Part shown: positions 17,420-27,250 of the stretch, piece by piece
Layout: each line of letters starts with the position of its first letter
Numbering within the stretch: the stretch's first letter is position 1
NCBI RefSeq assembly: GCF_014648515.1
Contig: NZ_BMRG01000015.1
Coordinates: 1 to 64,000, forward strand
Source of the DNA: Saccharothrix coeruleofusca
Lineage (GTDB): Bacteria > Actinomycetota > Actinomycetes > Mycobacteriales > Pseudonocardiaceae
Direction: 5' to 3'
DNA length: 64,000 nt
Made by a program: the position numbers and the translations under genes
The notes under the pieces: generated by a model
Database searches by the model: none
The model's input: the letters and a program-made list of their open reading frames with translations, nothing else
What the model was told of the DNA's origin: nothing

Positions 17420-19600
17420 TCACGCCGAGCCGACCTCGGCGCGGGGGCGCTCCCGCGTCGCGGCACCCGGCTGGTCGTCCAGGTCGGTGCCCTCCACGTC
17501 GAGCGCGGGCAGCCAGCGCAGCCACTTGGGCAGCCACCACGCCTTCTCGCCCAGCAGCGCCAGCGCCGCGGGCACCAGGACCATGCGGACCACGAAGGCG
17601 TCCACGAGGATGCCGACCGCCAGCGCGAAGGCGATGGACTTGATCGGGCCCTCGCCCGCGGGCACGAAGCCCGCGAACACCGAGAACATGATCAGCGCGG
17701 CGGCCACGACCACCGGCGCGGCCTGCCGGAAGCCGGTGGTGATCGCGTCGCGGGGCGAGCCGCCCCGGTGGTGCGCCTCGTGCATCCGGGAGACCAGGAA
17801 GATCTGGTAGTCCATGGCCAGGCCGAACAGGATGCCGACCATCAGGATCGGGGTGAGGCTGAGCAGCGGGCCGGTGGTGTCGAGGTTGACCGCGTCGGCC
17901 AGCCAGCCCCACTGGAACACCGCCACCGTGGCGCCCAGCGACGCGCCGATGGTCAGCAGGAAGCCCAGCACGCCCACCAGCGGCACCAGCAGCGACCGGA
18001 ACACCAGCACGAGCAGCACCAGCGCCAGGCCGACGACCAGGGCCAGGTAGACCGGCATGGCCTCGTCGAGGGCCACGGCCACGTCGACGCTGACCGCGGT
18101 GGTGCCGGTGACGTAGGCGGTCGCGCCGTCGACCTCCGCCAGCCGGTCGCGCAGGGCGGTGACCAGGTGCTCGGTGGCCTCGCTGGTCGGGCCGGACTTC
18201 GGGATGACGGTGAGCATGGCGGCGCTGCCGTCGGCGTTGGGCACCGGCGGGGTGACCAGGGCGACGTCCTCGACCCCCCGGACGGACTCGGCGGCCCGCG
18301 TCGCGGTCCCCACCGCCTGGCCGCCCTCGAACAGGACCACGAGCGGGCCGTTGAAGCCCTCGCCGAAGCCACGGGCGAGCAGCCGGTCGGCGCGGGCCTG
18401 GGTGCTGTCCTCGGCCGGGGTCTGCACCAGGGTGGTCTGCATCGAGGTCACCGGGAGCGCGACCGCGCCCAGCGCCACCACCGACAGCAGCAGGGCCACC
18501 ACGCGGTTGCGGGTGATCCCGCCGATCCAGCCCTGGTAGAAGCCGCGCTCGTGGGCGTCGGCCCGCTCGGCGGGCGCGGTGCGCTGCTTGCGCGGCAGGG
18601 CGCGCTTGCCGAGGTAGCTGAGCACCGCGGGCACCAGGGTGATGGCGACCAGGACGGCGACGACGATGGTCAGCGCAGCGGCCACGCCCATCTGGGTCAG
18701 GAACGGGATGCCCACGACGGCCAGCCCGGCCAGCGCGATGACGACCGTCAGGCCCGCGGTGACCACGGCCGAGCCCGCGGTGCCCACGGCGGTGCCGATG
18801 GCCTCGCCCACGTCCAGGCCGCGGCGCAGCTCCTGCCGGTAGCGGTTGATGATGAACAGCGCGTAGTCGATGCCCACCGCCAGGCCCAGCATCGCGGCCA
18901 GGACGGGGGTGGTGGACTGCAGGTCCATGAAGCCGGTGGCGATGGTGATGCCCAGCGCGCCGATGCCCACGCCGACCGCGGCGGTCAGCAGGTTCATGCC
19001 CGCGACGACCAGCGAGCCGTAGGTCAGGGCCAGGATCAGCAGAGCCACCACCACGCCGATGACCTCGGCCGCGCCGCCGATGTGCGGCGGGGCCTGCGCG
19101 GCCTCGCCGGTGACCTCGACGGTCAGCCCGCCCGCGCGGGCGTCGGTCACGGCCTCGGTCAGCGCGGTGCGCTGCTCCTCGGTCACCTCACCGGCCTTGG
19201 CCTGGTAGGTGACCGTGCTGTAGGCCGTGTCCTGCTGGGGGTTCACGGTCGGGGCCTGCGGGTCGAGCGGGTTGCTCGCCGAGGTCACACCGGGCAGCGC
19301 GCCCAGTTCCCGCACCAGCCCGACGATCTTCTGCGCGTTCTCCGGCGCGGTGAGCTGCTGCCCGTCGGGGGCCTTGACCACCACGCGGGCGGTCGCGCCG
19401 CCGCCGGAACCGAACTGCTCCTTGATCTTGTCCAGGGCGGTGGTCGACTCCTGGCCGGGGATGGCGAAGGAGTTGGCGGTGGCCCCGGCCAGGGTGGTCG
19501 CGCCGATGGCGGTGCCCACCAGCACCACCAGCCACAGCAGGACCACCGCCAGTCTGCGCCGGTGCGCGCCGAATCCGAGTCGGTACAACAGACGTGCCAT
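17420..19600 (-). CDS. MMPL-family RND transporter
   Basis: This 726-residue inner-membrane exporter of the MMPL/RND class has two repeats, each with one helix, a large extracytoplasmic loop and about five helices. Typical features are the N-terminal helix (WLVVLVGTAIGATTL), loops with VVKAPDG and LFEGGQ, and the helix-4-type motif VGIDYALFIINRYRQEL, with its counterpart FGLAMDYQIFLVSRMHE. Members export lipids, siderophores or drugs using the proton gradient. It lies 6 bp downstream of a TetR repressor gene and is surely co-transcribed with it, which suggests induction by its substrate. The C-terminal tail is charged. Confidence 0.92.
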   Translation of the reverse strand: MARLLYRLGFGAHRRRLAVVLLWLVVLVGTAIGATTLAGATANSFAIPGQESTTALDKIKEQFGSGGGATARVVVKAPDGQQLTAPENAQKIVGLVRELGALPGVTSASNPLDPQAPTVNPQQDTAYSTVTYQAKAGEVTEEQRTALTEAVTDARAGGLTVEVTGEAAQAPPHIGGAAEVIGVVVALLILALTYGSLVVAGMNLLTAAVGVGIGALGITIATGFMDLQSTTPVLAAMLGLAVGIDYALFIINRYRQELRRGLDVGEAIGTAVGTAGSAVVTAGLTVVIALAGLAVVGIPFLTQMGVAAALTIVVAVLVAITLVPAVLSYLGKRALPRKQRTAPAERADAHERGFYQGWIGGITRNRVVALLLSVVALGAVALPVTSMQTTLVQTPAEDSTQARADRLLARGFGEGFNGPLVVLFEGGQAVGTATRAAESVRGVEDVALVTPPVPNADGSAAMLTVIPKSGPTSEATEHLVTALRDRLAEVDGATAYVTGTTAVSVDVAVALDEAMPVYLALVVGLALVLLVLVFRSLLVPLVGVLGFLLTIGASLGATVAVFQWGWLADAVNLDTTGPLLSLTPILMVGILFGLAMDYQIFLVSRMHEAHHRGGSPRDAITTGFRQAAPVVVAAALIMFSVFAGFVPAGEGPIKSIAFALAVGILVDAFVVRMVLVPAALALLGEKAWWLPKWLRWLPALDVEGTDLDDQPGAATRERPRAEVGSA

Positions 19601-19606
19601 GCGAGA

Positions 19607-20215
19607 TCAGGCCTCCACCTGGGCGGAACGGGATGCCGACGCGTCCGGACCTCGGTGGCCGAGCGCGTCGAGACAGGTAGTGATGATGTGCGGCCGCCAG
19701 CCGGTCCGATCGCCCGCGCGGTTGGCGGCCAGGCTGAGCACGGCCAGGGCGCTGAGGGTGCCGACGACCCGGACCAGGCGCTCGGTGTCGCCGGAGTCGG
19801 GGTCGACGTCGAACACCGCGAAGACCAACCGGTCGACGCCGTCCAAGCCGTCGTCGGCGGAGGCGTCGACATCGGTGCCCAGGGTGTTGATCGCCCTGGA
19901 CGCCAGTGCCACCAGGCCGGGGCGGTCGAGCGCGAAGTCGGTCATCAGCTGCACCGCCCGCCGGTCGCGGGCCTGCCCAGCGGGCGTCCGCATCACCTGG
20001 TCGAGCACCTGCTGGCACTGCGCGCGGCCCATCGCCGTCGCCGCCTCGAACAGGGCTTCCTTGCTGGGGTAGTGGTGCAGCAGACCGGCCTTGGACAGGC
20101 CGACGGCGTCGGCGAGGTCCTTCAGCGAGGTGTGGGCGAAGCCGTGTCGCGCGAACAGGCCCGCCGCGCGGTCGAGGATCTCCTCGTCGGCTTGCTGCCG
20201 GAACGATCGTGCCAC
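19607..20215 (-). CDS. TetR-family repressor of the MMPL exporter
   Basis: This 202-residue regulator has an N-terminal helix-turn-helix in HGFAHTSLKDLADAVGLSKA (about 25-45) followed by LLHHYPSKEALF. The C-terminal ligand domain is variable. The GTG at 20215 is chosen because the family begins with about ten residues before the helix-turn-helix. It is immediately upstream of the MMPL gene, and a palindromic operator lies 22-48 bp before its start, indicating autorepression and control of the exporter. Confidence 0.88.
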   Translation of the reverse strand: MARSFRQQADEEILDRAAGLFARHGFAHTSLKDLADAVGLSKAGLLHHYPSKEALFEAATAMGRAQCQQVLDQVMRTPAGQARDRRAVQLMTDFALDRPGLVALASRAINTLGTDVDASADDGLDGVDRLVFAVFDVDPDSGDTERLVRVVGTLSALAVLSLAANRAGDRTGWRPHIITTCLDALGHRGPDASASRSAQVEA

Positions 20216-20236
20216 TCGACCGAATGTACTAGCCTG

Positions 20237-20263
20237 CCGACCGAACTGGTCGGTAAACCGACC
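20237..20263. promoter_or_regulatory. TetR operator with three half-sites
   Basis: The stretch contains CCGACC-N5-GGTCGG followed at once by GGTCGGT-AA-ACCGACC (20248-20263), a perfect 7-bp palindrome. Three alternating half-sites share the middle one. Its place just upstream of the tetR start and in the gap to the divergent membrane-protein gene suggests the repressor acts here in one or both directions. Confidence 0.7.
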
Positions 20264-20383
20264 GCATCGGTTTGTGACGCTGCTCGCAGCGGCCCGACCG
20301 GTGCGGACCACCGCCCGACTCCGCCGCACCGGCGTGGGGCTACCGTCTCGGCAGGTACCCGACCACTGCCCGAGGACTTCCCG

Positions 20384-20764
20384 ATGATCGACTCGCTGGC
20401 CCTGGCGCTCACCGTCGCCGCGCTCGTGGCCGCGGCGTGGGCGCTGCTGCTCGTCGCGCTGAACAAACCCCTGGCCCTGGACACCAAGCTCACCCTGGGC
20501 ATCGCCGGGCTGACCCTGCTGCTGGAGGCGGGGCTGCTGGTCCAAGCGGTGATCGGGATCGTGCGACTGGTCGGCACCGACCGCGAGCTGTCCGGCGCGA
20601 CCTTCGTGGGCTACCTGCTCGCCCCGGTGGTGGTGCTGCCGCTGGCCGGGCTGTGGGCGGTGGCCGAGCGCAGCCGCTGGGGCGCCTCCGTGCTGGCGGT
20701 GGGCTTGCTGAGCGTGCCGGTGATGATCGTGCGCCTGCAGCAGATCTGGGCGGGCCATGCCTGA
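20384..20764 (+). CDS. Four-helix membrane protein (hypothetical)
   Basis: This 126-residue protein consists almost entirely of four hydrophobic helices (about 5-25, 35-58, 70-95 and 100-120). The ATG at 20384 is preceded by CGAGGA. The next gene starts 8 bp before this one ends, so both are coupled. It is divergent from the tetR-MMPL operon and may be controlled from the same operator. No family is recognised. Confidence 0.72.
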   Translation: MIDSLALALTVAALVAAAWALLLVALNKPLALDTKLTLGIAGLTLLLEAGLLVQAVIGIVRLVGTDRELSGATFVGYLLAPVVVLPLAGLWAVAERSRWGASVLAVGLLSVPVMIVRLQQIWAGHA

Positions 20765-21182
20765 GGACACCTTGGCGCGGACGACCCGCTCCGGACCGGG
20801 CAGGCTGCTCATCGCCGTCTACGGCGTCTTCGCGCTGGCCGCGACCGCCCGCTCGGCGGTGCAGATCGCCACCCGCTTCGACCAGGCCCCGCTGGCCTAC
20901 CTGCTCTCCGCGCTGGCCGCGGTGGTCTACGTGCTGGCCACGGTCACCCTCGCGCTGGGCAGCCGGGCCTGGCGGCGCGTCGCGCTCGCCTCGTGCGCGG
21001 TCGAACTGGCGGGTGTGCTCGCCGTGGGTGCGATCAGCTTCCTCGCGCCGGAATTGTTCCCCGACGCCACGGTGTGGTCGCACTTCGGCAGCGGGTACGG
21101 CTTCATCCCGCTGGTGCTGCCGGTGCTGGGCCTGCTGTGGCTGCGCCGCACCGCGAGCGCGCCGCGCGACCTGGCCACCTGA
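20757..21182 (+). CDS. Four-helix membrane protein (hypothetical)
   Basis: This 141-residue integral membrane protein has four hydrophobic segments (about 16-35, 45-65, 75-98 and 112-130) and a short polar tail. It overlaps the preceding membrane-protein gene by 8 bp. Similar small actinobacterial proteins are generally annotated only as hypothetical integral membrane proteins. The pair might form a membrane complex; that is inference from coupling alone. Confidence 0.75.
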   Translation: MPEDTLARTTRSGPGRLLIAVYGVFALAATARSAVQIATRFDQAPLAYLLSALAAVVYVLATVTLALGSRAWRRVALASCAVELAGVLAVGAISFLAPELFPDATVWSHFGSGYGFIPLVLPVLGLLWLRRTASAPRDLAT

Positions 21183-21187
21183 CCGGG

Positions 21188-21221
21188 CGGGGCGACCGGG
21201 CTGCCGGTCCCGGTCACCCCG
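21188..21221. terminator. Bidirectional terminator
   Basis: Thirteen-base arms CGGGGCGACCGGG / CCCGGTCACCCCG (one mismatch) with an 8-base loop lie between the convergent membrane-protein pair and rtcB. Confidence 0.6.
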
Positions 21222-21243
21222 CGCCGATGACCGTCCACAGCGG

Positions 21244-22413
<1,170 letters not shown>

Positions 22414-22854
22414 GGCGGTTCTCTCCTCTGCTCGAGGTAGAAGTTAAGCGCCTGCGGGCGGGTTCGCGAGCGAGATTCACGGCCCCTCGGCCGACACCCA
22501 CGCGCGGCAGGCCCGCCCACCGGGTGGGTTTCCGATGTGCGGACTTCGACCACCCGCACCGGTCGACGGTCGGCGGAGCCCGCCGCTGTCGACCAGGCCG
22601 ATGAGCGCGGTGAGGAGCAGGCGACGATCCGTGGACGCCCCTTCGGCAGGCCCTCACCGGTGAGAATTCGCGATGATGACACGCGCCTTCGGCGGCACGT
22701 TCACCCACAAGGCGGAATCTGCCCGAAAGTCTCTGATCCCTGCACTAACCGGAAGAGCCCCCCAGTTAAGGCTTAAGATCGACACGTGGCATGGACGAGG
22801 TAATTGCCCACCTCCTCGTCGGCCCCGTACAACCCCCAGGAAAGGGCGAGACCG
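22414..22854. other. Intergenic region without recognisable gene
   Basis: These 441 bases separate divergent rtcB from the small secreted protein gene and must hold both promoters. No frame shows convincing coding bias. The right third is relatively AT-rich (for example AGTTAAGGCTTAAG near 22764) and is the likeliest promoter zone for the gene at 22855. I could not define -35 and -10 boxes with confidence. Confidence 0.5.
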
Positions 22855-23211
22855 ATGTCGTTCCTCCCCAAGAAGTTCGCTGTCGCCGCGGCCGGAGCCG
22901 CGGTGCTGGCCGCGGTGGCCGCGGCCCAGCCCGCCGCGGCGGCCACCCCCCAGATGGTCTTCTACACCGGCGCCTTCCTGACCGGCAGCAAGACCGTCGC
23001 CGACCTCGACACCTCCGGGCAGTGCCAGAACCTGGACCCGGTCGCCTGGTCCGCGCACAACCCCTCCTCGGAGAAGGTCGAAGTCTTCTACAAGGCCGAC
23101 TGCGCGCCGGGGTTGCCCGGCATCCCGAACGACGACAGGCGCGTCACCATGTTGGCCGGTTACTACGAGAGCTTCCGGCTTCCCGCGCTGAGCTACCGCG
23201 TGGTCGACTGA
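22855..23211 (+). CDS. Small secreted protein, possibly crystallin-like
   Basis: This 118-residue protein has a clear signal peptide (about 1-30, with AAAQPAAAA before the mature part). The ATG at 22855 follows AGGAAAGGG. The mature chain of about 85 residues holds two cysteines and an alternating aromatic/polar pattern (FYTGAFLTGSKTVADLD, VFYKADC, GYYESFRLP). This suggests a small all-beta fold like the beta/gamma-crystallin or I36-inhibitor-like secreted proteins of actinobacteria; that assignment is tentative. A strong terminator follows. Confidence 0.72.
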   Translation: MSFLPKKFAVAAAGAAVLAAVAAAQPAAAATPQMVFYTGAFLTGSKTVADLDTSGQCQNLDPVAWSAHNPSSEKVEVFYKADCAPGLPGIPNDDRRVTMLAGYYESFRLPALSYRVVD

Positions 23212-23229
23212 GCACCGCGAACACCTCCG

Positions 23230-23265
23230 CCGCCCCGTCGTCACCTGCCGGTGACGGCGGGGCGG
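23230..23265 (+). terminator. Terminator
   Basis: Sixteen-base arms CCGCCCCGTCGTCACC / GGTGACGGCGGGGCGG (one mismatch) with loop TGCC lie 18 bp after the stop of the small secreted protein gene. Confidence 0.7.
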
Positions 23266-23555
23266 TTCGCTTTCCACGGGTGCGCGGCCCCGCACGGCGT
23301 CGCGGCGGTTGCGAGTCCACCGAGGACGACCGTCCACGACTCCATCCCCGTGGCCCGTGGACCAGTTCACACCCCACTACCCGGTGGACCGAAGAAACCC
23401 AGCGCTGTCAAGGGTGTCCGACTGCTGGACCCGGCCGCCGCGCCGTTGACGGCCGGGTCACCGCGCTGGTGCACTGATCGCGCTGGAGTCCCCGCGAGGC
23501 GTGCCGGGCGCGAGTCGAAATCCCGGCTTCCCTTGCCCTCAACTCGTCGAAGGGT
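23266..23555. other. Upstream region of the SsuD-like gene
   Basis: With the preceding terminator this makes about 340 bases without a convincing gene. Sulfur genes in actinobacteria are often preceded by a short leader peptide. One frame here ends in RRAVDGRVTAL, which vaguely recalls such leaders, but it has no usable start codon, so I do not call it. GTCGAAGGGT near 23548 is a weak ribosome-binding site for the ATG at 23556. Confidence 0.45.
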
Positions 23556-24680
23556 ATGGACGTGCCCGTCGAATTCCTCGGCATGGGCGGCACCAACGAC
23601 GGCTCGGAGACGAGCCCGCGCACCGGTCCCGCCTTCGACAAGGACTACACCCTGCGGCTGGCCAAGGCGCACGAGGAGCACGGCTGGGACCGCGTGCTGT
23701 TCGCCTACGCCTCGGGCGCGCCGGACCCCGCCCAGGTCGCCGCCTACGTGGCGGCGCGGACCGAGCGGCTGGAGATCCTGCTGGCGCACCGGCCCAACGT
23801 GTCCTACCCGACCTTCGCCGCCAAGACGTTCGCCACGCTGGACCAGATCAGCGACGGCAGGCTCACCGTGCACTTCATCACCGGCGGCACCGACCACGAG
23901 CAGCGCCGTGAGGGCGACTTCCTGGTCAAGGACCAGCGCTACGCGCGCACCCGCGAGTACATCGGGATCGTCAAGCGCGCGTGGACCTCCCGGCAGCCGT
24001 TCGACCACGAGGGCGAGCACTACCGGTTCGCCGACTTCGTCAGCGACGTGTTCCCCGCGCGGTCACCGCGCCCGGACGTGTCCTTCGGCGGCTCCTCCCC
24101 CGCCGCCTACCGGGCCGGTGGCGCGGAGGCCGACATCTACTGCCTGTGGGGCGAACCGCTGGCCGACACCGCCGAGCAGATCGAGTCGGTCCAGCGCGCG
24201 GCGCGGGAGGCCGGGCGCACCGACGTGCCGCGCATCCAGGTCGCGTTCCGGCCGATCATCGCGCCGACCGAGGAGAAGGCGTGGGAGAAGGCGCGTGACG
24301 TGGTCGAGCGGATCACCGCGCGCACGAGGGGCGGCACCGCGCCGCTGACCCGGCGGCGCTCGCTGACCAACCCGGAGAACCGGGGTTCGCAGCGGCTGCT
24401 GGAGGTGGCCGCGCGCGGTGAGCGGTTCGACCGGGCGCTGTGGACGGCGACGGCCGCGGCCACCGGGGGCGCGGGCAACTCCAACGCGCTGGTCGGCACG
24501 CCCGAGACGGTCGCGCAGGCGCTGCTGGACTACTACGACCTCGGCGTGGACATCATCTCCGCCCGTGGCTACGACACCCTCGCGGACGCGATCGACTTCG
24601 GTGAGCGGGTGATCCCGATCGTGCGCGAGGAAGTGGCCAAGCGCGATCGGGAGCGCGCGGCGCTCGCGGGCCGCGGATGA
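23556..24680 (+). CDS. FMNH2-dependent alkanesulfonate monooxygenase-like protein (SsuD type)
   Basis: This 374-residue protein is a bacterial-luciferase-like (LLM) TIM barrel using reduced flavin. Landmarks are RPNVSYPTFAAKTFATLDQI, DGRLTVHFITGGTDHEQ, RYARTREYIGIVKRAW and FGGSSPAAYRAGGAEADIYCLWGEP; the first and third match SsuD and related desulfonating enzymes. It would split sulfonates to aldehyde and sulfite, feeding sulfur assimilation. It lies just across from the minus-strand sulfone operon, which encodes a flavin reductase that could supply FMNH2. The exact substrate (alkanesulfonate, methanesulfonate or other) is not readable. Confidence 0.86.
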   Translation: MDVPVEFLGMGGTNDGSETSPRTGPAFDKDYTLRLAKAHEEHGWDRVLFAYASGAPDPAQVAAYVAARTERLEILLAHRPNVSYPTFAAKTFATLDQISDGRLTVHFITGGTDHEQRREGDFLVKDQRYARTREYIGIVKRAWTSRQPFDHEGEHYRFADFVSDVFPARSPRPDVSFGGSSPAAYRAGGAEADIYCLWGEPLADTAEQIESVQRAAREAGRTDVPRIQVAFRPIIAPTEEKAWEKARDVVERITARTRGGTAPLTRRRSLTNPENRGSQRLLEVAARGERFDRALWTATAAATGGAGNSNALVGTPETVAQALLDYYDLGVDIISARGYDTLADAIDFGERVIPIVREEVAKRDRERAALAGRG

Positions 24681-25216
24681 TCAGACGGATCTCGGTGCAC
24701 CGCACGCGGGCGGACGCGCCGGAGGCGGCGGTGATGATGCGGGAGCTGACGCACGAGTACGTCAGCCGCTACGGCGATGGCGGGTTCCGCGAGATGACGC
24801 GCTTCCCGCCCGAGGAGTTCGCCCCGCCGCACGGGAGCCTGCTGCTGTTGCTGGAGGGCGGCTCGCCGGTGGCGGGCGGGGCGCTGCGCCGCCGCGACGA
24901 GCGCACCGCCGAGGTCAAGCGGGTGTGGACGCACTCGGCGCACCGCAGGCGCGGGCTGGCCCGGCGGGTGATGGCGGAGCTGGAGCGGGAAGCGGTCGCC
25001 CTGGGCTACTGCCGCGTCTACCTGACCACCGGCCCACGCCAGCCCGAGGCCAGGCAGCTCTACCTGGCGACGGGCTACACACCGCTGTTCGACCCGGCGT
25101 GCCCGCCTTCGGCTGCCCCGCTGCCGTTCGAGAAGTCGCTGGAGCGAGGAGGTGGCCCGTGCGGTGGTGTCGACGGCGGGGGCGACGGGCGGCGGTCTTC
25201 ACCACCTCGCTGCTGA
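24677..25216 (+). CDS. GNAT-family N-acetyltransferase
   Basis: This 179-residue protein has the GNAT acetyl-CoA site visible as VKRVWTHSAHRRRGLARRVM (about 78-97), followed by ALGYCRVYLTTGPRQPEARQLY and a GYTPL ending. Its ATG overlaps the stop of the SsuD-like gene (ATGA), so both are co-translated. The last 25 residues (after FEKSLERGGG) are a low-complexity Gly/Arg/Ser/Pro tail that does not look like the family and may be read-through into non-coding DNA. The acetyl acceptor is unknown. Confidence 0.82.
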   Translation: MIRRISVHRTRADAPEAAVMMRELTHEYVSRYGDGGFREMTRFPPEEFAPPHGSLLLLLEGGSPVAGGALRRRDERTAEVKRVWTHSAHRRRGLARRVMAELEREAVALGYCRVYLTTGPRQPEARQLYLATGYTPLFDPACPPSAAPLPFEKSLERGGGPCGGVDGGGDGRRSSPPRC

Positions 25217-25261
25217 CCTACGTCCTCAAGCTCGTCGCGTCCGGCTGACGCGGCAGGAGAA

Positions 25262-25301
25262 CCGGGGTGCCCGCCGGAACTTCGCCCGGCGGGCACCCCG
25301 G
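25262..25301. terminator. Bidirectional terminator
   Basis: Perfect 16-bp arms CCGGGGTGCCCGCCGG / CCGGCGGGCACCCCGG with an 8-base loop lie between the convergent acetyltransferase gene and the sulfur operon. Confidence 0.8.
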
Positions 25302-25305
25302 CCCG

Positions 25306-26358
25306 TCACTCCTCCAGCTCCGCCCACGCCAGGGCCAGCAGTTCGAACGAGCGCACGCGGTCGGCGTGCGCGTGGACCGTCGTGGTGACCAGCAGTTCGT
25401 CGGCACCGGTGCGCTCGCGCAGCGCGGCCAGCTGCTCCGCGGCCCGGCGCGGTGAGCCCACGATCTGGGTGTCCAGCCGGTCGCGCACCAGGCCGCGCTG
25501 CGCCTCGGTCCACGGGAACGCGGCGGCTTCGAGCGGACCTGCCACCGGCACCGCGCCCCGCCCGCTGCGGATGGACAGCACCCACGACCCGTACGGCTCG
25601 GCCAGTTCCCGAGCGGTGGCGTCGTCCTCGGCCACGACGACCTCCGCGGAGACCAGCACCCTGGGGCGGTCCAGCCGCTTGGACGGCACGAACGCCTCGC
25701 GGTAGGAGGCCACCGACTCGTCCACCGTGTTCGGGCTGACGTGGAAGTTGGCGGCGAACGGCAGCCCGAGCCCACCCGCGGCCAGGGAGCTGGGGCCGGC
25801 GCTCGACCCGAGCACCCACACCTCCAGATCGGCGCCGGTGGCCGGGAGCGCGAGCCTGCCGCCCTCGCCCGAGATCAGGTCCAGGATCGTCCCGACCTCG
25901 CCCGCGTAGTCCTGCCCGCCGTCGGGCCGCACGCCCAGCAGCCGCTGCTGCTCCTCCAGGCGTGCCACCAGCTCCTCGGTCACCACCGGGGATCGCCGCA
26001 GGTCCTGCGCGCGCAGCAGGCCGGAGCGGCCAAGGCCGAGGTCCACCCGGTCGGGGTGCAGCTGGGCGACGGTGCCGAACTGCTCGGCCACCACCACCGG
26101 CTGGTGGTGACCCAGCAGCACCGCTCCCGAGCCGACGCGGATGCGGGAGGTGGCCGCTGCGAGCAGCCCCACCAGCACGGCCGGGGCGGAGGAGGCGACA
26201 CCGGACACGAAGTGGTGCTCGGCGACCCAGAACCGGTGGTAGCCGAACTCCTCGGCGCGATGCGCCAGTTCCACGGTGTTGCGCAGCGCGTCCGCGGCCG
26301 TGCCGCCGGCGGGCACCGGGGACAGGTCCAGCACGGACAGCGGGGTGTGTCGCGTCAT
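25306..26358 (-). CDS. LLM-class flavin-dependent monooxygenase (MsnO8-like)
   Basis: This 350-residue luciferase-like enzyme begins with [21 protein letters not shown]. It continues with [10 protein letters not shown] and [25 protein letters not shown], hallmarks of the MsnO8-type LLM group. The ATG at 26358 is preceded by GGCGAGGAG. It is the last gene of the minus-strand sulfur operon, 16 bp after a truncated LLM remnant. It probably oxidises an organosulfur compound using FMNH2 from the reductase encoded upstream; the substrate is unknown. Confidence 0.86.
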   Translation of the reverse strand: MTRHTPLSVLDLSPVPAGGTAADALRNTVELAHRAEEFGYHRFWVAEHHFVSGVASSAPAVLVGLLAAATSRIRVGSGAVLLGHHQPVVVAEQFGTVAQLHPDRVDLGLGRSGLLRAQDLRRSPVVTEELVARLEEQQRLLGVRPDGGQDYAGEVGTILDLISGEGGRLALPATGADLEVWVLGSSAGPSSLAAGGLGLPFAANFHVSPNTVDESVASYREAFVPSKRLDRPRVLVSAEVVVAEDDATARELAEPYGSWVLSIRSGRGAVPVAGPLEAAAFPWTEAQRGLVRDRLDTQIVGSPRRAAEQLAALRERTGADELLVTTTVHAHADRVRSFELLALAWAELEE

Positions 26359-26374
26359 CGGGCTCCTCGCCGGG

Positions 26375-26671
26375 TCAGCGCGTTGGCGCGAACGCCACCG
26401 CGCTCGCGGTGTCCTCGGGCAGGACGACCTCGGTGACACCCGCCGCGTGGTACTCCGCGATCCGCTCGGCGACCTCGGCGTGGCTGCCCACCAGCGCGGT
26501 GCCCGCGCCGGTGAACCCCGGCTGCTCGGCGCGGCGGGCGACCTGGCCAGGGCGGGCCGGGGTGACGGGCCGGTCGCCGCCCGCGACGGTGGTGGCGACC
26601 CCGTGACCGCCGCCGACGAGGTAGCGGCTGTCGCCGCGGGTCGGCAGGGACCAGTGGAGGGTCAGCGACAT
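26375..26671 (-). pseudogene. Internally deleted SsuD-like monooxygenase remnant
   Basis: Only 98 codons remain of a roughly 350-residue enzyme. The start ([20 protein letters not shown], then [10 protein letters not shown]) is the typical N-terminus of SsuD/LLM proteins. After [11 protein letters not shown] the frame jumps to the C-terminal motif [20 protein letters not shown]. The central TIM barrel is missing. The frame is still open and an RBS-like GAGGACACC precedes the ATG, so it may be transcribed and translated, but it cannot form the active site. Confidence 0.75.
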
Positions 26672-26681
26672 GGTGTCCTCG

Positions 26682-27233
26682 TCAGGGGGTGGTGATCAGC
26701 GTGCGGCGGTGGCTCACGGCGGCGGAGAAGCCGTCGAGCACCTCGTGCAGCGGGCGCTGCGACTCGGGGGCCAGCGCGAGGGTGTCGCCCTCGGTGGTGA
26801 TGTGCTTGTCCAGCACGAACCACCCCTGCACCACGTGGTGGGCCCCCAGCGCGGACAGCACCGGCCGCAGCGCGTAGTCCACGGCCAGCACATGCGCGGG
26901 GCTGCCGCCGGTGAGGACAGGAAGCACCACCTTGCCCGCCAAGGCGAACTGCGGCAGCAGGTCCAGCAGCGCCTTCAGCACGCCGCTGTAGGCGGCCTTG
27001 TAGACCGGTGAGGCCACCAGCACGCCGTCGGCGTCGGCCAGCGCCGCGACCACCTCGGCGATCCGCGGGTCGCCCACGTCGGCGCTCAGCAGCGCTTCGG
27101 CGGGCAGGTCGCGCACGCGCACGGTGCGCACCGCGTGGCCGTCACCGCGCAACCGGTCCGCCAGGTGCTCGGCCAGCGCCGCGGTGCGGGAGGTCGGGGA
27201 AGGGCTGCCGGACAGCACCAGGATCGAGGACAT
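26682..27233 (-). CDS. ssuE: NADPH-dependent FMN reductase (SsuE-like)
   Basis: This 183-residue flavodoxin-fold protein begins with ILVLSGSPSPTSRTAAL (phosphate-binding loop) and contains SPVYKAAYSGVLKALLDLLPQ near 78, the SsuE/NADPH-FMN reductase signature, then VLPVLTGGSPAH. It supplies FMNH2 to the two-component monooxygenases of the cluster. The ATG at 27233 is chosen because GGAGG lies 5-6 bases upstream. Position inside the sulfone operon strongly supports the sulfur role. Confidence 0.88.
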   Translation of the reverse strand: MSSILVLSGSPSPTSRTAALAEHLADRLRGDGHAVRTVRVRDLPAEALLSADVGDPRIAEVVAALADADGVLVASPVYKAAYSGVLKALLDLLPQFALAGKVVLPVLTGGSPAHVLAVDYALRPVLSALGAHHVVQGWFVLDKHITTEGDTLALAPESQRPLHEVLDGFSAAVSHRRTLITTP

Positions 27234-27250
27234 GTCCACCTCCGGTCAGA

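Noticed and set aside
23383-23477. Possible sulfur leader peptide before the SsuD-like gene
   Set aside because: One frame ends in RRAVDGRVTAL, but no ATG, GTG or TTG with a ribosome-binding site opens it, and the other frames lack the R-R-H-V-D core.
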